Shown here: positions 43,815 to 54,799 of the stretch, one piece after another
Layout of the letters: each line of letters starts with the position of its first letter
Numbering within the stretch: position 1 is the first letter of the stretch
Assembly: GCA_026018925.1 (NCBI GenBank)
Contig: JAKSZU010000007.1
Location: 96,063,501 to 96,127,500 of the forward strand
Length of the DNA stretch: 64,000 nt
From: Tupaia tana
Lineage: Eukaryota; Chordata; Mammalia; Scandentia; Tupaiidae
Reading direction: 5' to 3'
Position numbers and translations under genes: made by a program
The notes under the pieces: model-generated
What the model saw: the letters and a program-made list of their open reading frames with translations, nothing else
Databases searched by the model: none
Told to the model about the DNA's origin: nothing

Positions 43815-44163
43815 GTTTAAATTGTTTATGGGGTGTGTGCACTCATCAGAGACCAACAGAGAGAGAAAGAGAGGGAAAGTGAGAAATTATCCTGGTGGGG
43901 ATGGCCATGCTTCAGTCCCTTCTCCTTCATTCTCCTTTCAGGATTTTGAGCATGCACACATATGCACCCAGCTCGCCACAGAGAGATAAAAGGAGAAATC
44001 CCCCTTGGGGGGTGTCGCCACAATCCCTTCTCTATTCTCCTGGAATTTTGGCTGTGCACAAATGTGTCTGGTGTGATTTTCAAGCTGCCAGGTCCAGGAC
44101 TTGAACCATGGAGTCAGCCATGTGGAAGTCCAGTGCTCTAACCACTATGCCACCTGCTGACTC
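43815..44163 (-). mobile_element. two type B SINE pieces
   Basis: 43815-43975 has the tail and body only (GGTGTGTGCACTCATCAGAG, TTTTGAGCATGCACACATATG). 43976-44163 has body and head (CCCCTTGGGGGGTGTC through CACCTGCTGACTCC). Confidence 0.6.
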
Positions 44164-44221
44164 CTCTCCAGTTTGTTTCTAACTCAGCAAGCCAGAGTGA
44201 TCCTCTTAAAACACAAGCCAG

Positions 44222-44470
44222 GGATGGTCTTGTGGTCTAGTGGTTAAGGAAGTCAGATCCCCTATGGCCAACTGTGGTTCAAATCCTGGCCCTTGCAGCT
44301 TGAAAAACACACCAGGAGTGAGTGTCCGTGTCACATGCGCGTGTGTATATATGCACCCCAAATCCTGACAGGATGGAAAAATAGTGAAGGAATTGTAACT
44401 TGACCGTGTTTCATTGGGGGTGTGATTGTTCTTGCTCTCCAGCAAGCACATATGTTCTTTGACAATTAAT
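44222..44470 (+). mobile_element. type B-like SINE
   Basis: GGATGGTCTTGTGGTCTAGTGG head, CCAAATCCTGACAGGATGG body, ATATGTTCTTTGACAATTAAT end. Confidence 0.65.
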
Positions 44471-44504
44471 TACACACACACACACAGACACACACACACA
44501 CCCG

Positions 44505-44910
44505 GGCCAGTAAGGGTGTGATGATTAAGGATTCCACATGGCTGACTGTACCATGAGACCTGGATCTGGTGGCTTGAAAAACATGCTGGAGGGACCAGCA
44601 GGTGGCGTGGTGGTTAAGGTGCTGGACATTCCCACGTGGCCGACGATGGTTCGTGTCCTGGACCTGGTGGCGTGCTTTCTCGCTTTTTCTCTCTCTGGTT
44701 AAATTAAAATAAATAAATGAATAAAAATTTAAAAAAAGCAAAACATCTGGAGATGTGAGTGTGTGTGAGTGTATGTGTGTGCTCAAAATCCTGAGAGAAA
44801 AATGGAGGAGGAGGACTGCAGCATGACCATCCCCCATGGAGGGTGCTTTCTCAATTTCCCTCTCTCTCTGACAAGCACACACGCCCTTTAGCAGAATTAA
44901 AGCACACATA
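44505..44910 (+). mobile_element. type B SINE split by a type C SINE
   Basis: B head 44505-44590. Type C at 44591-44738 (GGGACCAGCAGGTGGCGTGGTGG to (AAAT)n). B body 44739-44910. AAAACATGCTGGAG and AAAACATCTGGAG at the junctions are the TSD of the type C insertion. Confidence 0.8.
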
Positions 44911-45129
44911 CACGAGCCAGATGGTGTCTTTTTTTTTTTTTAATGATATAGTGTGTGTGCACACACACGCAAGGGAGAGAACAGCATCTTCGAAAGTGCC
45001 CTATCACATTGCGACATTGTGGTCTCCTGGCCCTGGCCCTCCAGCTCCTCAGGACTGGGTGCCTATGTGAACCCTGATTGGCTGAGTGGCTTCTGACCTT
45101 GCAGGGCACTGTGTCGCTGTCATGCCACA

Positions 45130-45640
45130 GGGGCTGGGCCGGATCATGTCATTTTAGTGCCTCCATCTTACCTGAAGTAAAAGCCGAAGTCTTTTCCAGT
45201 CACCACAGGGCTCTGACCTCCACTCCCCCCCATTCAGATGTCATAGCCACTGGCCTCTGAGGTGCTTGCAAACATGCCCGGCGCACTCCCAGGGCTGTTG
45301 CCTTGCCCCTCAGGCCCTTCCCGGTACCCACCCACAGGCTTCTCCTTCCATTCCTCCAGGCATTTTCCACAGTGTGTTCTCTCAGCGAGGCCTCCTTTTC
45401 TGACTGCCCAATTACAATGGCCCTTCTCTCCCCACACCGGCTGTCCTCGCCTTGGTTTTACCCTTTCCACAACACCCGACACCCCCTATCATGCTGGGGG
45501 GTTACCTATTTATTTCTTTTCTGTTTCCTGCTCGAAACAGAAGCTCTGGGAGGGCAGGGATTTTGTTTTCTGCATAACCCAGCGCTTGGAAAAATACTGA
45601 AGCTCAGTAAGTGTCCACAACGTGCATGAAGGGATGCTTG
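45130..45640 (+). mobile_element. L2 LINE 3' end
   Basis: GGGCTCTGACCTCCACTCC, CTTTTCTGACTGCCC, CTCTGGGAGGGCAGGGATTTTG and TACTGAAGCTCAGTAAGTG. Confidence 0.7.
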
Positions 45641-46078
45641 AGGAGGAGAGGAAGGGGGATTCTTAGATGACCAGATCCTGCAGGGGTGGCGGAGTGCAGC
45701 TACGGCCAGACTTCTGGGTGGGACTTTCAACCCTCCCGAGGTCACAAAAATTGGCTCCTGTCCTCCCAACCAAGGAGGCCTGCTGCAGTGGTCCAGAGCT
45801 CCTGCTCTTAGCCGGTCTCGGCCTCTCCCCGAGTGCAGATCACTGCCTTTCACTGAGCGTCAGTGGTCTCATCTGTTCTTTAGGGCATCATCACCTACCT
45901 TCAGGGCTGGCATAGAAGATCCAGCGTGTGAACGGTGTCTGCTAGATAGCATCCAAGACATGGTTACCCTCCCCAGAAACAGGGCTAACTTGGAAAAAGT
46001 TTCAAACAGATATGGTGTGAGTTTTTTGTTTTGTTTTGTTTTTGGTAGTGAGGAGGGATTGTGAAAAACGGGGGAAGA

Positions 46079-46465
46079 TGGCCAGCTGGTGGCATGGTGG
46101 TTAAGACTGCTGGATCCCACATGACCAGTTGTGCAGTTTGAGTCCCAAATGTGACGGCTTAAAAAACATGCATGGAGAGGAGTGTGCAGGTGTGGTTAAG
46201 GTGCTGGACTCTCACATGACTGACTGCAGTTCAAGTCCTGGTCCTGGCGGCTTGCTTTCTCACCTTCCTTCTGTTTTTCCTCTGGTAAGCACATGTGGCC
46301 CATAGCAAGTTAAAAAAAAATGATAAAATTAAATAAGTAATTCTAAAGAGATGGAGGAGAAGGGATTGTGGCGTGACCCTTCCCCATGGGAGTGCTTTCT
46401 CACTTTCCCTCTCTCTCTCTCTCCCTCTTACTGTCTCTTTCTGGTGAGCACTGTGTAGCAAATAA
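46079..46465 (+). mobile_element. type B SINE split by a type C SINE
   Basis: B head 46079-46175, type C 46176-46340 (GTGTGGTTAAGGTGCTGGAC to (A)9TGATAAAATT), B body 46341-46465 (AGAGATGGAGGAGAAGGG to GCACTGTGTAGC). Same architecture as the copy at 44.5 kb. Confidence 0.65.
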
Positions 46466-46469
46466 AAGG

Positions 46470-47050
46470 AAAGAAAAAGAAAGAAGAAAAGAAAAAAAAA
46501 AAAGGAGGGGAGTGAGAGGGAGATCAGAGAGGAAGACAGGCATGGAGAGAGATCCAGGATGGCTGAAGGCTGCACTGTGGGAACAGGGAGAGGCACCAGA
46601 GGACAGACCTGCCCACGACCAGGCGCATGCAAGTCAGGTGTTCTGACCTCACCCTCAGGTGCTGCACAGCCCAGGAAGCCTGTCCTTGCCTACCAGCTCC
46701 TGCAGCCCACCTAACCTGTGGGAAACAGGTGGAGCTGGCTGGTCAGCCCATTTCCTGGCGGGGAAACTGGCTGACGAAGGTGGTGATCTGCTTCTTTGTC
46801 TCCTTGCTGGAGGGCAAGCTGTTCGGGCTCATGGGCTGCCTGCTCGCACTCTGCTCTCCTTAGGGCCAGCATGCTGACCGCAAGTAGGACTGGGTGCCTG
46901 GGCAGTGCAGCCCCGTCCAAGCAACTCCCACACACACTTTTATAATGAATATCTTGCAGTGCCTCTTTTCTGTAATGGAATGCAATTCACAGATAAGATA
47001 TCCTATTTATACACTCCCAATTAAAATAAAATGCTCTAACTAAAAGAATA
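46470..47050. other. unique intergenic DNA
   Basis: No gene was recognised. A 78-aa plus-strand frame (46627-46863) ends with a hydrophobic stretch but has no known family match. Confidence 0.35.
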
Positions 47051-47053
47051 AAA

Positions 47054-47314
47054 GGGCGAGCCAGTGGCGGGGTAGTTAAGGCAGCTAGCTCCCACAAAGC
47101 TGACTGCGCAGTTCCAGTCTGGACCCAGTGGCTTGAAAAGCACACTGGACATGTGTGTGAGTGTGCTCAAAACCCTGAGAGGAGAATGGAAGAGAAGGGG
47201 TTGCAGGGGGGCCCCCTCCTAGGGGGTGTTTCTCATGGTCTTTCTTTCTCTCTCTTTTGTTCTCTCCCTGGTAAGTGCACAGGCCCTATAGCAAACTTAA
47301 AGAAGAATTTTAAA
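47054..47314 (+). mobile_element. type B SINE
   Basis: GGCGAGCCAGTGGCGGGG head, CCCTGAGAGGAGAATGGAAG body and GGCCCTATAGCAAAC end. The CCCTATAGCAAA motif recurs at 48249-48260. Confidence 0.75.
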
Positions 47315-47482
47315 AAAGAATTATTTTATTTAATTTTATTTATTTATTCATTTAAATGTAACCAGAGAGAGACAGAGTGAGAGAGGGAAAGTGAGAAAGC
47401 AAGCCGCCAGGTCTGGGACTGGAATGACAGTACGAACATGTGAGAGTCCAGCACCCTTAACCACCACGCCACCTGCCAGTCC
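47315..47482 (-). mobile_element. type C SINE
   Basis: (TTTA)n on the left, TGTAACCAGAGAGAGACAG, head complement CACGCCACCTGCCAGTCCCC. Confidence 0.85.
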
Positions 47483-47518
47483 CCCTACAGTACATTTCTT
47501 TCTTTCTTTCTCTTTCAT

Positions 47519-48242
47519 TTAAAAAAAAAAATTGTTAATTAATTTACATTTGATCCCTGAGCATTGTCACAGCATACAAAATGTGATTTTCCATCCAGAA
47601 TATACTGCATAATGGCTTAATCATACATGTTATGGTCAATAATTTTCCATTTCTAGTTTCATATATTTTCCCCCCTATTTCTCACCCTCTGCCATTTCCC
47701 ACCCTCCTCCCATACTATCTCAGTTTTCCAGTTGTTTTTCATTCCTTTTCACCCCCACATTTTGTTGATTCACAAAACTTCTTAAATAATCTAACTACTT
47801 TAAATAGCAAGCTCAGCTGATATATACATAACTTTGAATACATGTCTGACTTTAGGCATGCAAATCTGGTAGAATGAATATACTATAAGGTAGGACCTAG
47901 CTGATGCTATATAGCTTACTACAATAATTAATTATGTATTTTTAATATATTTTTTAATTTTTTTTTTTTTGAGAGGTTTTTGCTATAGGGCGCGTGCACT
48001 CGCCGGAAAGACAGAGAGAGAGACAGAGAGACAGAAAGCAGAAATCACCCCCCAGGGGGGATGGCCACATCACAATCCCTTCTCCTCCATTTTCCTCTAG
48101 GGATCTTGGGCAAGCACGTACATGGGCCCGGCATGAGTTTAAGCCACCGGGTCGGGGACTCAAACTGCGGTCGGCTACATGGGAGTTCAGCGACACAGCC
48201 ATTACGCCAACTGCTGGTCCCTATATTTTTTAATTACAAGAA
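47519..48242 (-). mobile_element. HAL1-like element, copy 3 (3' end only)
   Basis: Shares TTAATTAATTTACATTTGAT, CATTGTCACAGCATACAAAA, CTAACTACTTTAAATAGCAAG and CCTAGCTGATGCTATA with copies 1 and 2. It ends near the TTTTTAATTWCAAGAAAAG point, far short of ORF1, so it is 5'-truncated. A type A SINE interrupts it. Confidence 0.8.
47958..48222 (-). mobile_element. type A SINE inside HAL1-like copy 3
   Basis: TATATTTTTTAATTT on the left and TATATTTTTTAATTA on the right are the TSD. Confidence 0.92.
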
Positions 48243-48484
48243 AAGAGCCCCTATAGCAAATTTTAAAAAAATAAAGTAAAAGGAAAGTCATCTGTAATGT
48301 GTCTTTTGTTAAACCTGTAGGCCGAGCACTAAGTTGAATGTGCGTGAGTCACCTGGAGGTCTCCCAAAGGCGCAGACTGAGTCAACGGGGAGAGACCTGA
48401 GAGTCTGCATTTCTAAGTTCCTAGGTGTTGCTCCACTGCGGATAAAGGCGATCCAGTCTCAGATGTGAGGGTTTGTTTCCAGTT

Positions 48485-48760
48485 ACCAGCTGGACCCTTT
48501 GCTCACAATTGCGCCTTCCCGGGCCCAAGCGAGGGGCGGCCCCTTTGGGCCCCGTCTCGACAGCTGTCCTGGGCAGCGCCACCTGTGGCCCAAGCTCTTC
48601 TGATCCGCGAGGCTGGGCGCGGGCTCAGGAGCCCGCCCTAGAGAAAGGCCCGCGGCGGGAGGCCATAGGGTGGCCCCGCCCCACCCTGGGAATTGACTTC
48701 TGGGAGGCGAGGCCTCCGCGATCCCACCTCCTGCCGGCTCCACCGTTCTCCCTGGCCTGG
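48485..48760. promoter_or_regulatory. orphan CpG-rich segment
   Basis: Dense CpGs with GC boxes (GAGGGGCGGCCCC, GGCCCCGCCCCACCC) far from either gene and without a recognised ORF. It could be a distal promoter, an enhancer or a noncoding RNA start; the function is unknown. Confidence 0.45.
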
Positions 48761-49155
48761 CTTGGATCCCCAAATCCCTATTGCCTGTATTCACGTGCCC
48801 CTCCCTCACACCCTCCGCCTTCCTCCCTCCTCTCTCTTTCCCTCTGCTCCGTCCGGATCATTCCTTTTGCTCTGGGTGTGGCCTCTAGTGGGGAGCCCAA
48901 GCTTACTCAGGTACCGCCTGCTCTTCCTCCCTCCAGGCAGAAGCTAAGGCTGCTTAGAGCCGGGTGTAGGAGTTCACTAAAGAGTAGGACTTGCTGATTC
49001 TGGGCAGGGCAGGGGCATAGGGTCCTGCGGAGGAGGCCCGGGGGTGGCTCTCCCAGGTCTCCGAGAGAGCTTGTTAGACTGACCACTTGAACAGCTGCCC
49101 CTCCCTCCCTCCCTCCCTCCTGGGCCGTACTTACTCTACAGCTGACAAAGCACTT

Positions 49156-49407
49156 CGGGACCAGCAGATAGCTTAATGGCCACGTCGCTGGATTCCCATG
49201 TAGTTGACAGCAGTTCGCCCAACCCGGTGGCTTAAACTCACGCAGGGCACGTGTGTGTGTATGTGCCCAGGAGGAGGAGGGAGGAGAAGGGACTTCGGTG
49301 TGGCCATCCCTCCTGGGGTGTGTGTGTGTGTGTGATTTCTCACTTTCTGTCTCTCTTTCTGGCAAGCACTCGCACCCTATAGCAAAAACCTCCACAAACA
49401 AAAAACA
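49156..49407 (+). mobile_element. type A SINE with 11-bp TSD
   Basis: ACAAAGCACTT at 49145-49155 and 49408-49418, exact. The core carries a (GT)n expansion. Confidence 0.92.
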
Positions 49408-49419
49408 ACAAAGCACTTT

Positions 49420-49560
49420 TCTGGCCACTGTCACATTTTATACACATGGACTTGGCAGTTGCCAAAACTGAGGACCAAAGAGGGTAAGTCACAAGCACAG
49501 GGTGTCGAGCTGAGAGGGCATTCCAGGACTTGAACCTGGCATTAAGAGCAGCCTCTTGGA
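49420..49560 (-). mobile_element. MIR SINE remnant
   Basis: CACTGTCACATTTTATACAC, AACTGAGGACCAAAGAGGG, AAGTCACAAGCACAGGG and GGACTTGAACCTGGC. Confidence 0.6.
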
Positions 49561-49965
49561 TCTTGTAGGCCTGAATTATCTGGGAAGTACAACCCTTCAA
49601 CCTTTGAACGTAGAGCTTTACATTTCCATGGGATCCTTAACTTTGGATAATGGAGTTGGAAGGCTCCATCTCTTACCTCACAGATGGGGAAACAGACAGA
49701 GAGAGTGAACTGCTCTTACTCACGCTCAGGTGGTAGATAAGGTCTTGGCTCTCACTCCTTAGACTCTCAGATGACCTTTCTCGAGGCTTCACAGGTCCCC
49801 CCTCCACTCCCTGCCTGCCTGAGGACCTGGGCCTGTGTTTGGGTTTAGAGCGAGGCGGGCGTTTAGGGCACGGACACTCCAAAGAGGGAGCCCAGCAGGG
49901 AGGGGAGGAGATGGAGTACCTCTGAAAATGTACTTTACCGTTAGGCTTTATTTCCTAAGACAAAG

Positions 49966-50585
49966 TGTGTCGGCGTCCGCCCCCGGGCTCGGCGCTACTA
50001 TGGAAGAAGCATAAAAAATGAGACAAAAGGTAGAGTAGAAACGGACACAGGCAGCCTGAGCCTAGGTAGGCCAAGCAACCTGTGCCGCCCAGATGAACTG
50101 GACGTCTTTATTTATAGAACAAGGAGACATTACATATGTATGTTTTACGACACTTCATACATTGGTTGCCAGGTTACAGACAATAAGAAGCAGTTAACAA
50201 ATCTATGAGGGCTTAGTCACACCAGGCCAGGTGTATCCCTTGGTGATAATCCCATCAAGAGAAAATCTCATCTTCCTTTCTAATGCAGAGAACTAGCTGT
50301 TAGGTGTGGGGAAGGAGATAAAGATCTTCTGGCACCACCACACCCAGAGTAGGCTAAGGAACCTTTCAGATGCAGAGCAGGGATTGGATTTTACCAAGAT
50401 GTTTCTTGAAGTCTATCACATGTGTCTGTTGGAACGCCCCTAGCAATTTCCACCCTTGCTCTGACTGCAGCCAAGGTCAAGGAAAGACAAGTTACAAGGT
50501 TCTGCCAAACCCCAAAAGAGCATGTGGTGTTTGCTCAGAGCATGTCCCCACACCTCAGACTCTCTCTCTTAAACATGTCCCCACA
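49966..50585 (-). mobile_element. solo endogenous retrovirus LTR
   Basis: A 620-bp unit with TGTG...CACA ends on the minus strand (TGTGGGGACATG at the 5' side, GACGCCGACACA at the 3' side). It has a TATAAATAAAG box/poly(A) signal around 50105-50115 and a CpG-rich U5-like end. It is flanked by AAAG at 49962-49965 and 50586-50589. A 4-bp target duplication is typical of gammaretrovirus-like (class I) ERVs. There are no internal genes, so it is a recombined solo LTR. Confidence 0.75.
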
Positions 50586-50674
50586 AAAGTGGTGTCACTA
50601 AAGCAAGAGGCTTTGGTTTGGCTTTGTTCTTTCATTGTTTTGCTTCTCAGGCAGGAGGCTCAAACCTCCACTGG

Positions 50675-50936
50675 AAGGACCAGCAGTTAGCGTAATGGCT
50701 ATGTCGCTGGACTCCCATGTAGTCGAATGCAGTTCAAGTCCCAGACCCGGTGGCTTCAACTCTCGCTGGGTGCGTGCGCGTGCGTGACCAAGATCCTGAG
50801 AGGGAAATGGAGGAGAAGGGATTGTGGTGTGGCCATTCCCCCTGGGGGGTGATTTCTCACATTCTGTTTCTCTGTCTCTCTCTGTCTTTCTGGCGGGTGC
50901 ACACCCATAACAAGACAAAACAAAATAAAACAAAAC
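50675..50936 (+). mobile_element. type A SINE
   Basis: AAGGACCAGCAGTTAGCGTAATGG head. AACCTCCA occurs before (50663-50670) and after (50937-50944) the element. Confidence 0.9.
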
Positions 50937-50944
50937 AACCTCCA

Positions 50945-52084
50945 TTGTAGAGATTCTGAGACAACCTACTCCAGGCCAGTTTGGGCTCAAGTGGTCGGCT
51001 TTGTCATGACTCATGCAGAGCTGGGGCTGGTGTCAGACTCAGATAAGAGAATGAATTTTCTGTGGTCCCATCAGGGCCCAGCCCAGAACAGGTGGAGATC
51101 TTTGTCACCAGGCTCAGGGTCAAGGTCAGGGCTCATCCTGGGATCAGGGAACAGGGAGAAACAGCCCTTCCTTCCTCTCAGGACAGGCCTGGCCCAGATT
51201 CTCGCTGTAGGAGGGCATGTCAGACAGCTGGCAATGGAGCCCACAGGCCTTAGGCCAGAGCGGAGGCTAAGGTTCAGGGTCTCCGGTTCACCACTGGGTG
51301 GGTCCTGAGGGCAGGGGAACCTCCCACCATCTCCATCCACATTTTCCCACCTCACAGCTTACTTCCCAGTTCTCTGGGTACATGGCTGGCCACTTCCTTC
51401 TGTTGTTCCTTCTATTGACTCTGAGCACCCAGAGCTCTGGTGCTGAGACCAGTGGTGCCACACCGACTCTCGTGGCAGCTGGACTTGGGGGTGTCAGGTC
51501 TGTCCTCAGACATGTATGCTGGTCAACTGGCCATCTGGAGAAAGGAGCTGAAAGTCCTTTACCATGGCGGATTTCAGGCTACCTACATGGTGGCAGTGAA
51601 GGTGGAGTTGGGCAGCGAGCCACGAATCTAGCTCCCAAAGCTGGTGGGAGGGCTCTTGTGCAGCATCGGACAGCCCGGACAGTGCATTGCCTTCCACAAG
51701 GCCCTTCCGGGAAGGGACTGGGTCCTGCTGGCTTTTGGATCACGGTGGTTTCCTGGGTTTCCCACCCTGTTCTGTACCTGTGAAGGTAGGTGTAGTTGGC
51801 ATTGTGACTGTAATGGCTGAGGCTTTGGTTGACAGGAGGGGCCAGTCAAGAAGTGCTTCTGTCCCTCAAAGGAGGCTGCCAGGCGCTCAGGGCCACCAGG
51901 ACTGATTGGGTCCTGGCTCCTCAGGGCTGGATCATGGTTCTGACCCAGACACTGGGAACCCGACATGGCCGAATCAACATGTCTCCTGCCACTATGCCCT
52001 CCCCACCCTGTGTGCTGATGTATGGAGGGGACAGGAGCCAGTGTGTGGGATCCCTAGACTCAGCACGGCTGCATCCTGCCTGCT
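50945..52084. other. unique DNA with an unexplained plus-strand ORF
   Basis: Contains an open frame from ATG 51382 (MAGHFLLLFLLLTLSTQSSG) running to a stop at 51781-51783, with a consensus-like donor AAG|GTAGGT at the stop. No protein family was recognised (see findings). The rest is unassigned. Confidence 0.3.
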
Positions 52085-52575
52085 CTGGGCCATCCCCTCC
52101 TCCCTGACTCATACCCCAGGACAAGTCCCTCCTTATCACAGGACAGCCCTTAATGGCTTCCCAGGCACTGGAATTCTCTGTCTGCTTGAACCTTACCTTC
52201 TCCTGCCACCCCAGCTTCTGTGCTCCAGCTACCATGGGCCACTTTTCTGTTCCACAAACCTCGCAAGCTTATTCCTGCCTCCAGGACTTTGAACTTACAG
52301 TTGCCCCAGTTCTCCACGTCTGCTTTCTCATCCTCCCAGCCATGGCTTAAAGTCCTTCCCAGATCTCTCCCTCTAAAGGGGGCTGTTCCCGTTCCTCTCT
52401 GCCTTAACACCCTCATCGCTGCCAGCCCTGCACTAACCTCCAAGTACACGTAATTTGTTTACTTACGTGTTACCTGTGTTACTGTCTTCCCAGCTAGACT
52501 GTAAGCTCTGAGAGGATAGGGACCTCATTCTCTGTGCGCCTGGTACCTGGTGTCAAATAGATGGAAATGGGGTAA
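52085..52575 (+). mobile_element. L2 LINE 3' end
   Basis: CCAGGACAAGTCCCTCCTTA, CCCAGATCTCTCCCTC and GACTGTAAGCTCTGAGAGGATAGGG, then GCGCCTGGTACCTGGTG. Confidence 0.65.
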
Positions 52576-52974
52576 GTAAACACCTGTCTTTATGTTTATT
52601 TCCCCTGGCTGTCCCTGGTAGCAGTGTAATCCCATCCGTTGATGACATCGTATGTGAATGTCCAGGCCTAGTTTCTGCTCTCCACGGGTTATAAAGGGAA
52701 GGGGCAACATGTCCTCCGTACGTGGCCAGAGTGCGAAAGATGGATCTGTGCCCTGTGGGGTCCTGGGGTACTGGCAACAGAAGCTGTGGATGCTGTGGTT
52801 CAGCTATGTCCCTCGGATTCCTGTGTTGGAAACTTAACCCCCAGTGCAACAGTGTTGGGAGGTGGGGCCTGATGAGAGGCGATGGCTCAGGAGGGTGGAG
52901 CCTTCAGGAAAGGGTTAATGTTGCTATTGCAGAAGTAAGTGGCTTTGTTTTAAAAGCAAGTTCTCTCTCTCTCT

Positions 52975-53170
52975 GTTTTTTTTTTTTTTTTTTTTTTATT
53001 GTCAGAGGGCGTGTGTGCTTGCCAGAGAGACAGAGAGAGGAAGAGACAGAGGAAGAGAAAAACAAAATAGAGGGAGAACCTCCTAGTGGGCAGTCATACC
53101 ACACCTCCTCCTCCACTTCTCTGTCCCACCAGGATGATTTTGGGCACACACTTCCGGCATTTGTAAAAAT
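52975..53170 (-). mobile_element. type B SINE, head missing
   Basis: T19, TTGTCAGAGGGCGTGTGTGC, CCACTTCTCTGTCCCACCAGG; it stops at the TTTGGGCACACACTTC point. Confidence 0.65.
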
Positions 53171-53171
53171 A

Positions 53172-53228
53172 TTATTTTTTAACTTTCAGTTATTTATTTT
53201 AATTTTGTCAGAGAGGAACAGAACGCAC

Positions 53229-53266
<38 letters not shown>

Positions 53267-53353
53267 AAATAAGTTGCCAGGTCTGAGACTTGAACCACGG
53301 TCGGTCATGTGGGAGTCCAGCACCCTTAACCTCCATGCCACTTGCCAGCCCCT
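53172..53353 (-). mobile_element. type C SINE with (GA)n
   Basis: TTATTTTAATTTTGTCAGAG, a (GA)n tract (53231-53263), and head complement CCATGCCACTTGCCAGCCCC. Confidence 0.8.
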
Positions 53354-53721
53354 CTTGGCAAGTTTTGTAAGCAACGAGAGGTGGGATTTGAATGATAGTT
53401 GGCCATGTGGGATCCGGCTTACCCAGTGTGCTGCAGACCCTATTGGCACTCTTTCTCTTCTTGTCCTCGTGCCACATGGTGCACTTCCTCCCACACACAC
53501 ATGCCCTGTTCTGATACAATACAAAACCCCTTGCCAGATGCCTGCCTGTCAGCCTGGGCTTCTCAGCCTCCAAAAGTGTGAGCGCAATAACCCTCTCCAT
53601 AACAAATTACTCAAACTGTGGTACTCAGTTATGGCAACATAAAGACTAAGGCTCTGGAAGGGGCTTTGAGTCTTGCCAGAGTTGAGAAATCCAGCCACCT
53701 CCAACTTTGATTTGTTTATTT

Positions 53722-53980
53722 ATTTGCTGATTTAATTTTTTTTTTCTTGCTAAAGGGCATGTGTGCTTGCCAGAAAGAGGCAGAGAGACAGGGAGAGGAG
53801 AAAGCACCTCCCAAAGGAAATGCTCAAGCTGCAGTCCCTTCTCCTCTACTTCCATTTCCCCTCCTTTCAGGAGTTTGGGCATGCATGCCCACACACCTGG
53901 CATGTTTTTCAAATGCCGGGTCTGGTATTTGAACTGTACAGTTTGTGGTGAGCTGCGTTAATCACCAGCCCTTGATTTTT
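53722..53980 (-). mobile_element. type B-like SINE
   Basis: TTGCTAAAGGGCATGTGTGC, TTTGGGCATGCATGCCCAC and GTTAATCACCAGCCC. Confidence 0.6.
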
Positions 53981-54332
53981 TTTAGAGAGATGCTGTCATC
54001 TTCAGTGTCACTGCCACGATTGCCATGGTTACCCCCCCCCCCCCCTTATGTCCCACCCCAGCAGTGGGGTGGTGTCCAGAGTGTAGTGAGGTCACTTCCT
54101 TGCTTGGGTGTTCCTGGAGGTAATTGTTTAATGAGAAGGTTGCACCGCGAGGTGGTTTGTCATCCTGCATGACTAGGAAACCTTCCCAAATTCTGATGAG
54201 GCTGGGGATGTCAAGGGCTCTGTGACTCTAAGTGTGGTTGTGAGGGCCCTGGGAGGCCATTTGGTCTATCCCTCTGCCTTCTCAAATGTTTTGCATCTGG
54301 TGGAGAAAAGCAGTAGAGTGTAAGAGTCCAGA

Positions 54333-54515
54333 GCTGGTAGAGGGGTCAGGTGGTGGTACAGTGGCAATGCAACTAGACCCATATGGACCCCGGGGTTTGC
54401 ATCCCAGGACCTTCCTGGGTATGCAGGCAGGTGAATGCCATGGTCCAGACTTGCTGAGGCTGGAGCAGACTGCAGCATGAGAACCCTGATGGAGGTACCT
54501 GTTTCTGTGTCTTTT
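54333..54515 (+). mobile_element. type D SINE
   Basis: GGGTCAGGTGGTGGTACAGTGG head, CATCCCAGGACCTTCCTGGG, TTGCTGAGGCTGGAGCAG. Confidence 0.6.
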
Positions 54516-54522
54516 AAAGGAG

Positions 54523-54782
54523 TGCTGGGCCAGCCGGGTGGCAGGGTGATAAAGGCAGTTTTACCCCATGGCCAACGGTGTGGTTTGAGTCCTGGACCCA
54601 ATGGCTTCAAAAACACCAGGTGCATGTGCTTCTGAATCCCAAGGATAAAATGGAAGCGAAGGGATTGCCAAGTGGTCCCTTCCCAGTGGATGATTTCTCA
54701 TTTTCCCTCTCGCTTTCTGTCTCTTTCTCCCTCTCTGGCAAGCTCACATGGCCTATATTAAAAACTTAAAAAAACCCAAAAA
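54523..54782 (+). mobile_element. type B SINE
   Basis: GGGCCAGCCGGGTGGCAGGG head, CATGGCCTATATTAAAAAC end. GGAGTGCTG before and AGAGTGCTG after suggest a TSD. Confidence 0.75.
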
Positions 54783-54799
54783 GAGTGCTGATAGAGTCA

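Larger units (their letters stand above)
52790..53652 (+). mobile_element. MaLR-type LTR (MLT/MST-like), interrupted by SINEs
   Basis: The left part has GGAAACTTAACCCCCAGTG, GGGAGGTGGGGCCTGATGAG and GGAGCCTTCAGGAAAGGG. The right part (53410-53652) has GCTTCTCAGCCTCCAAAAG, GTGAGCGCAATAACC, CAAATTACTCAAACTGTGG and the terminal AACATAAAGACTAAGGC. Two SINEs split it. Confidence 0.75.
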
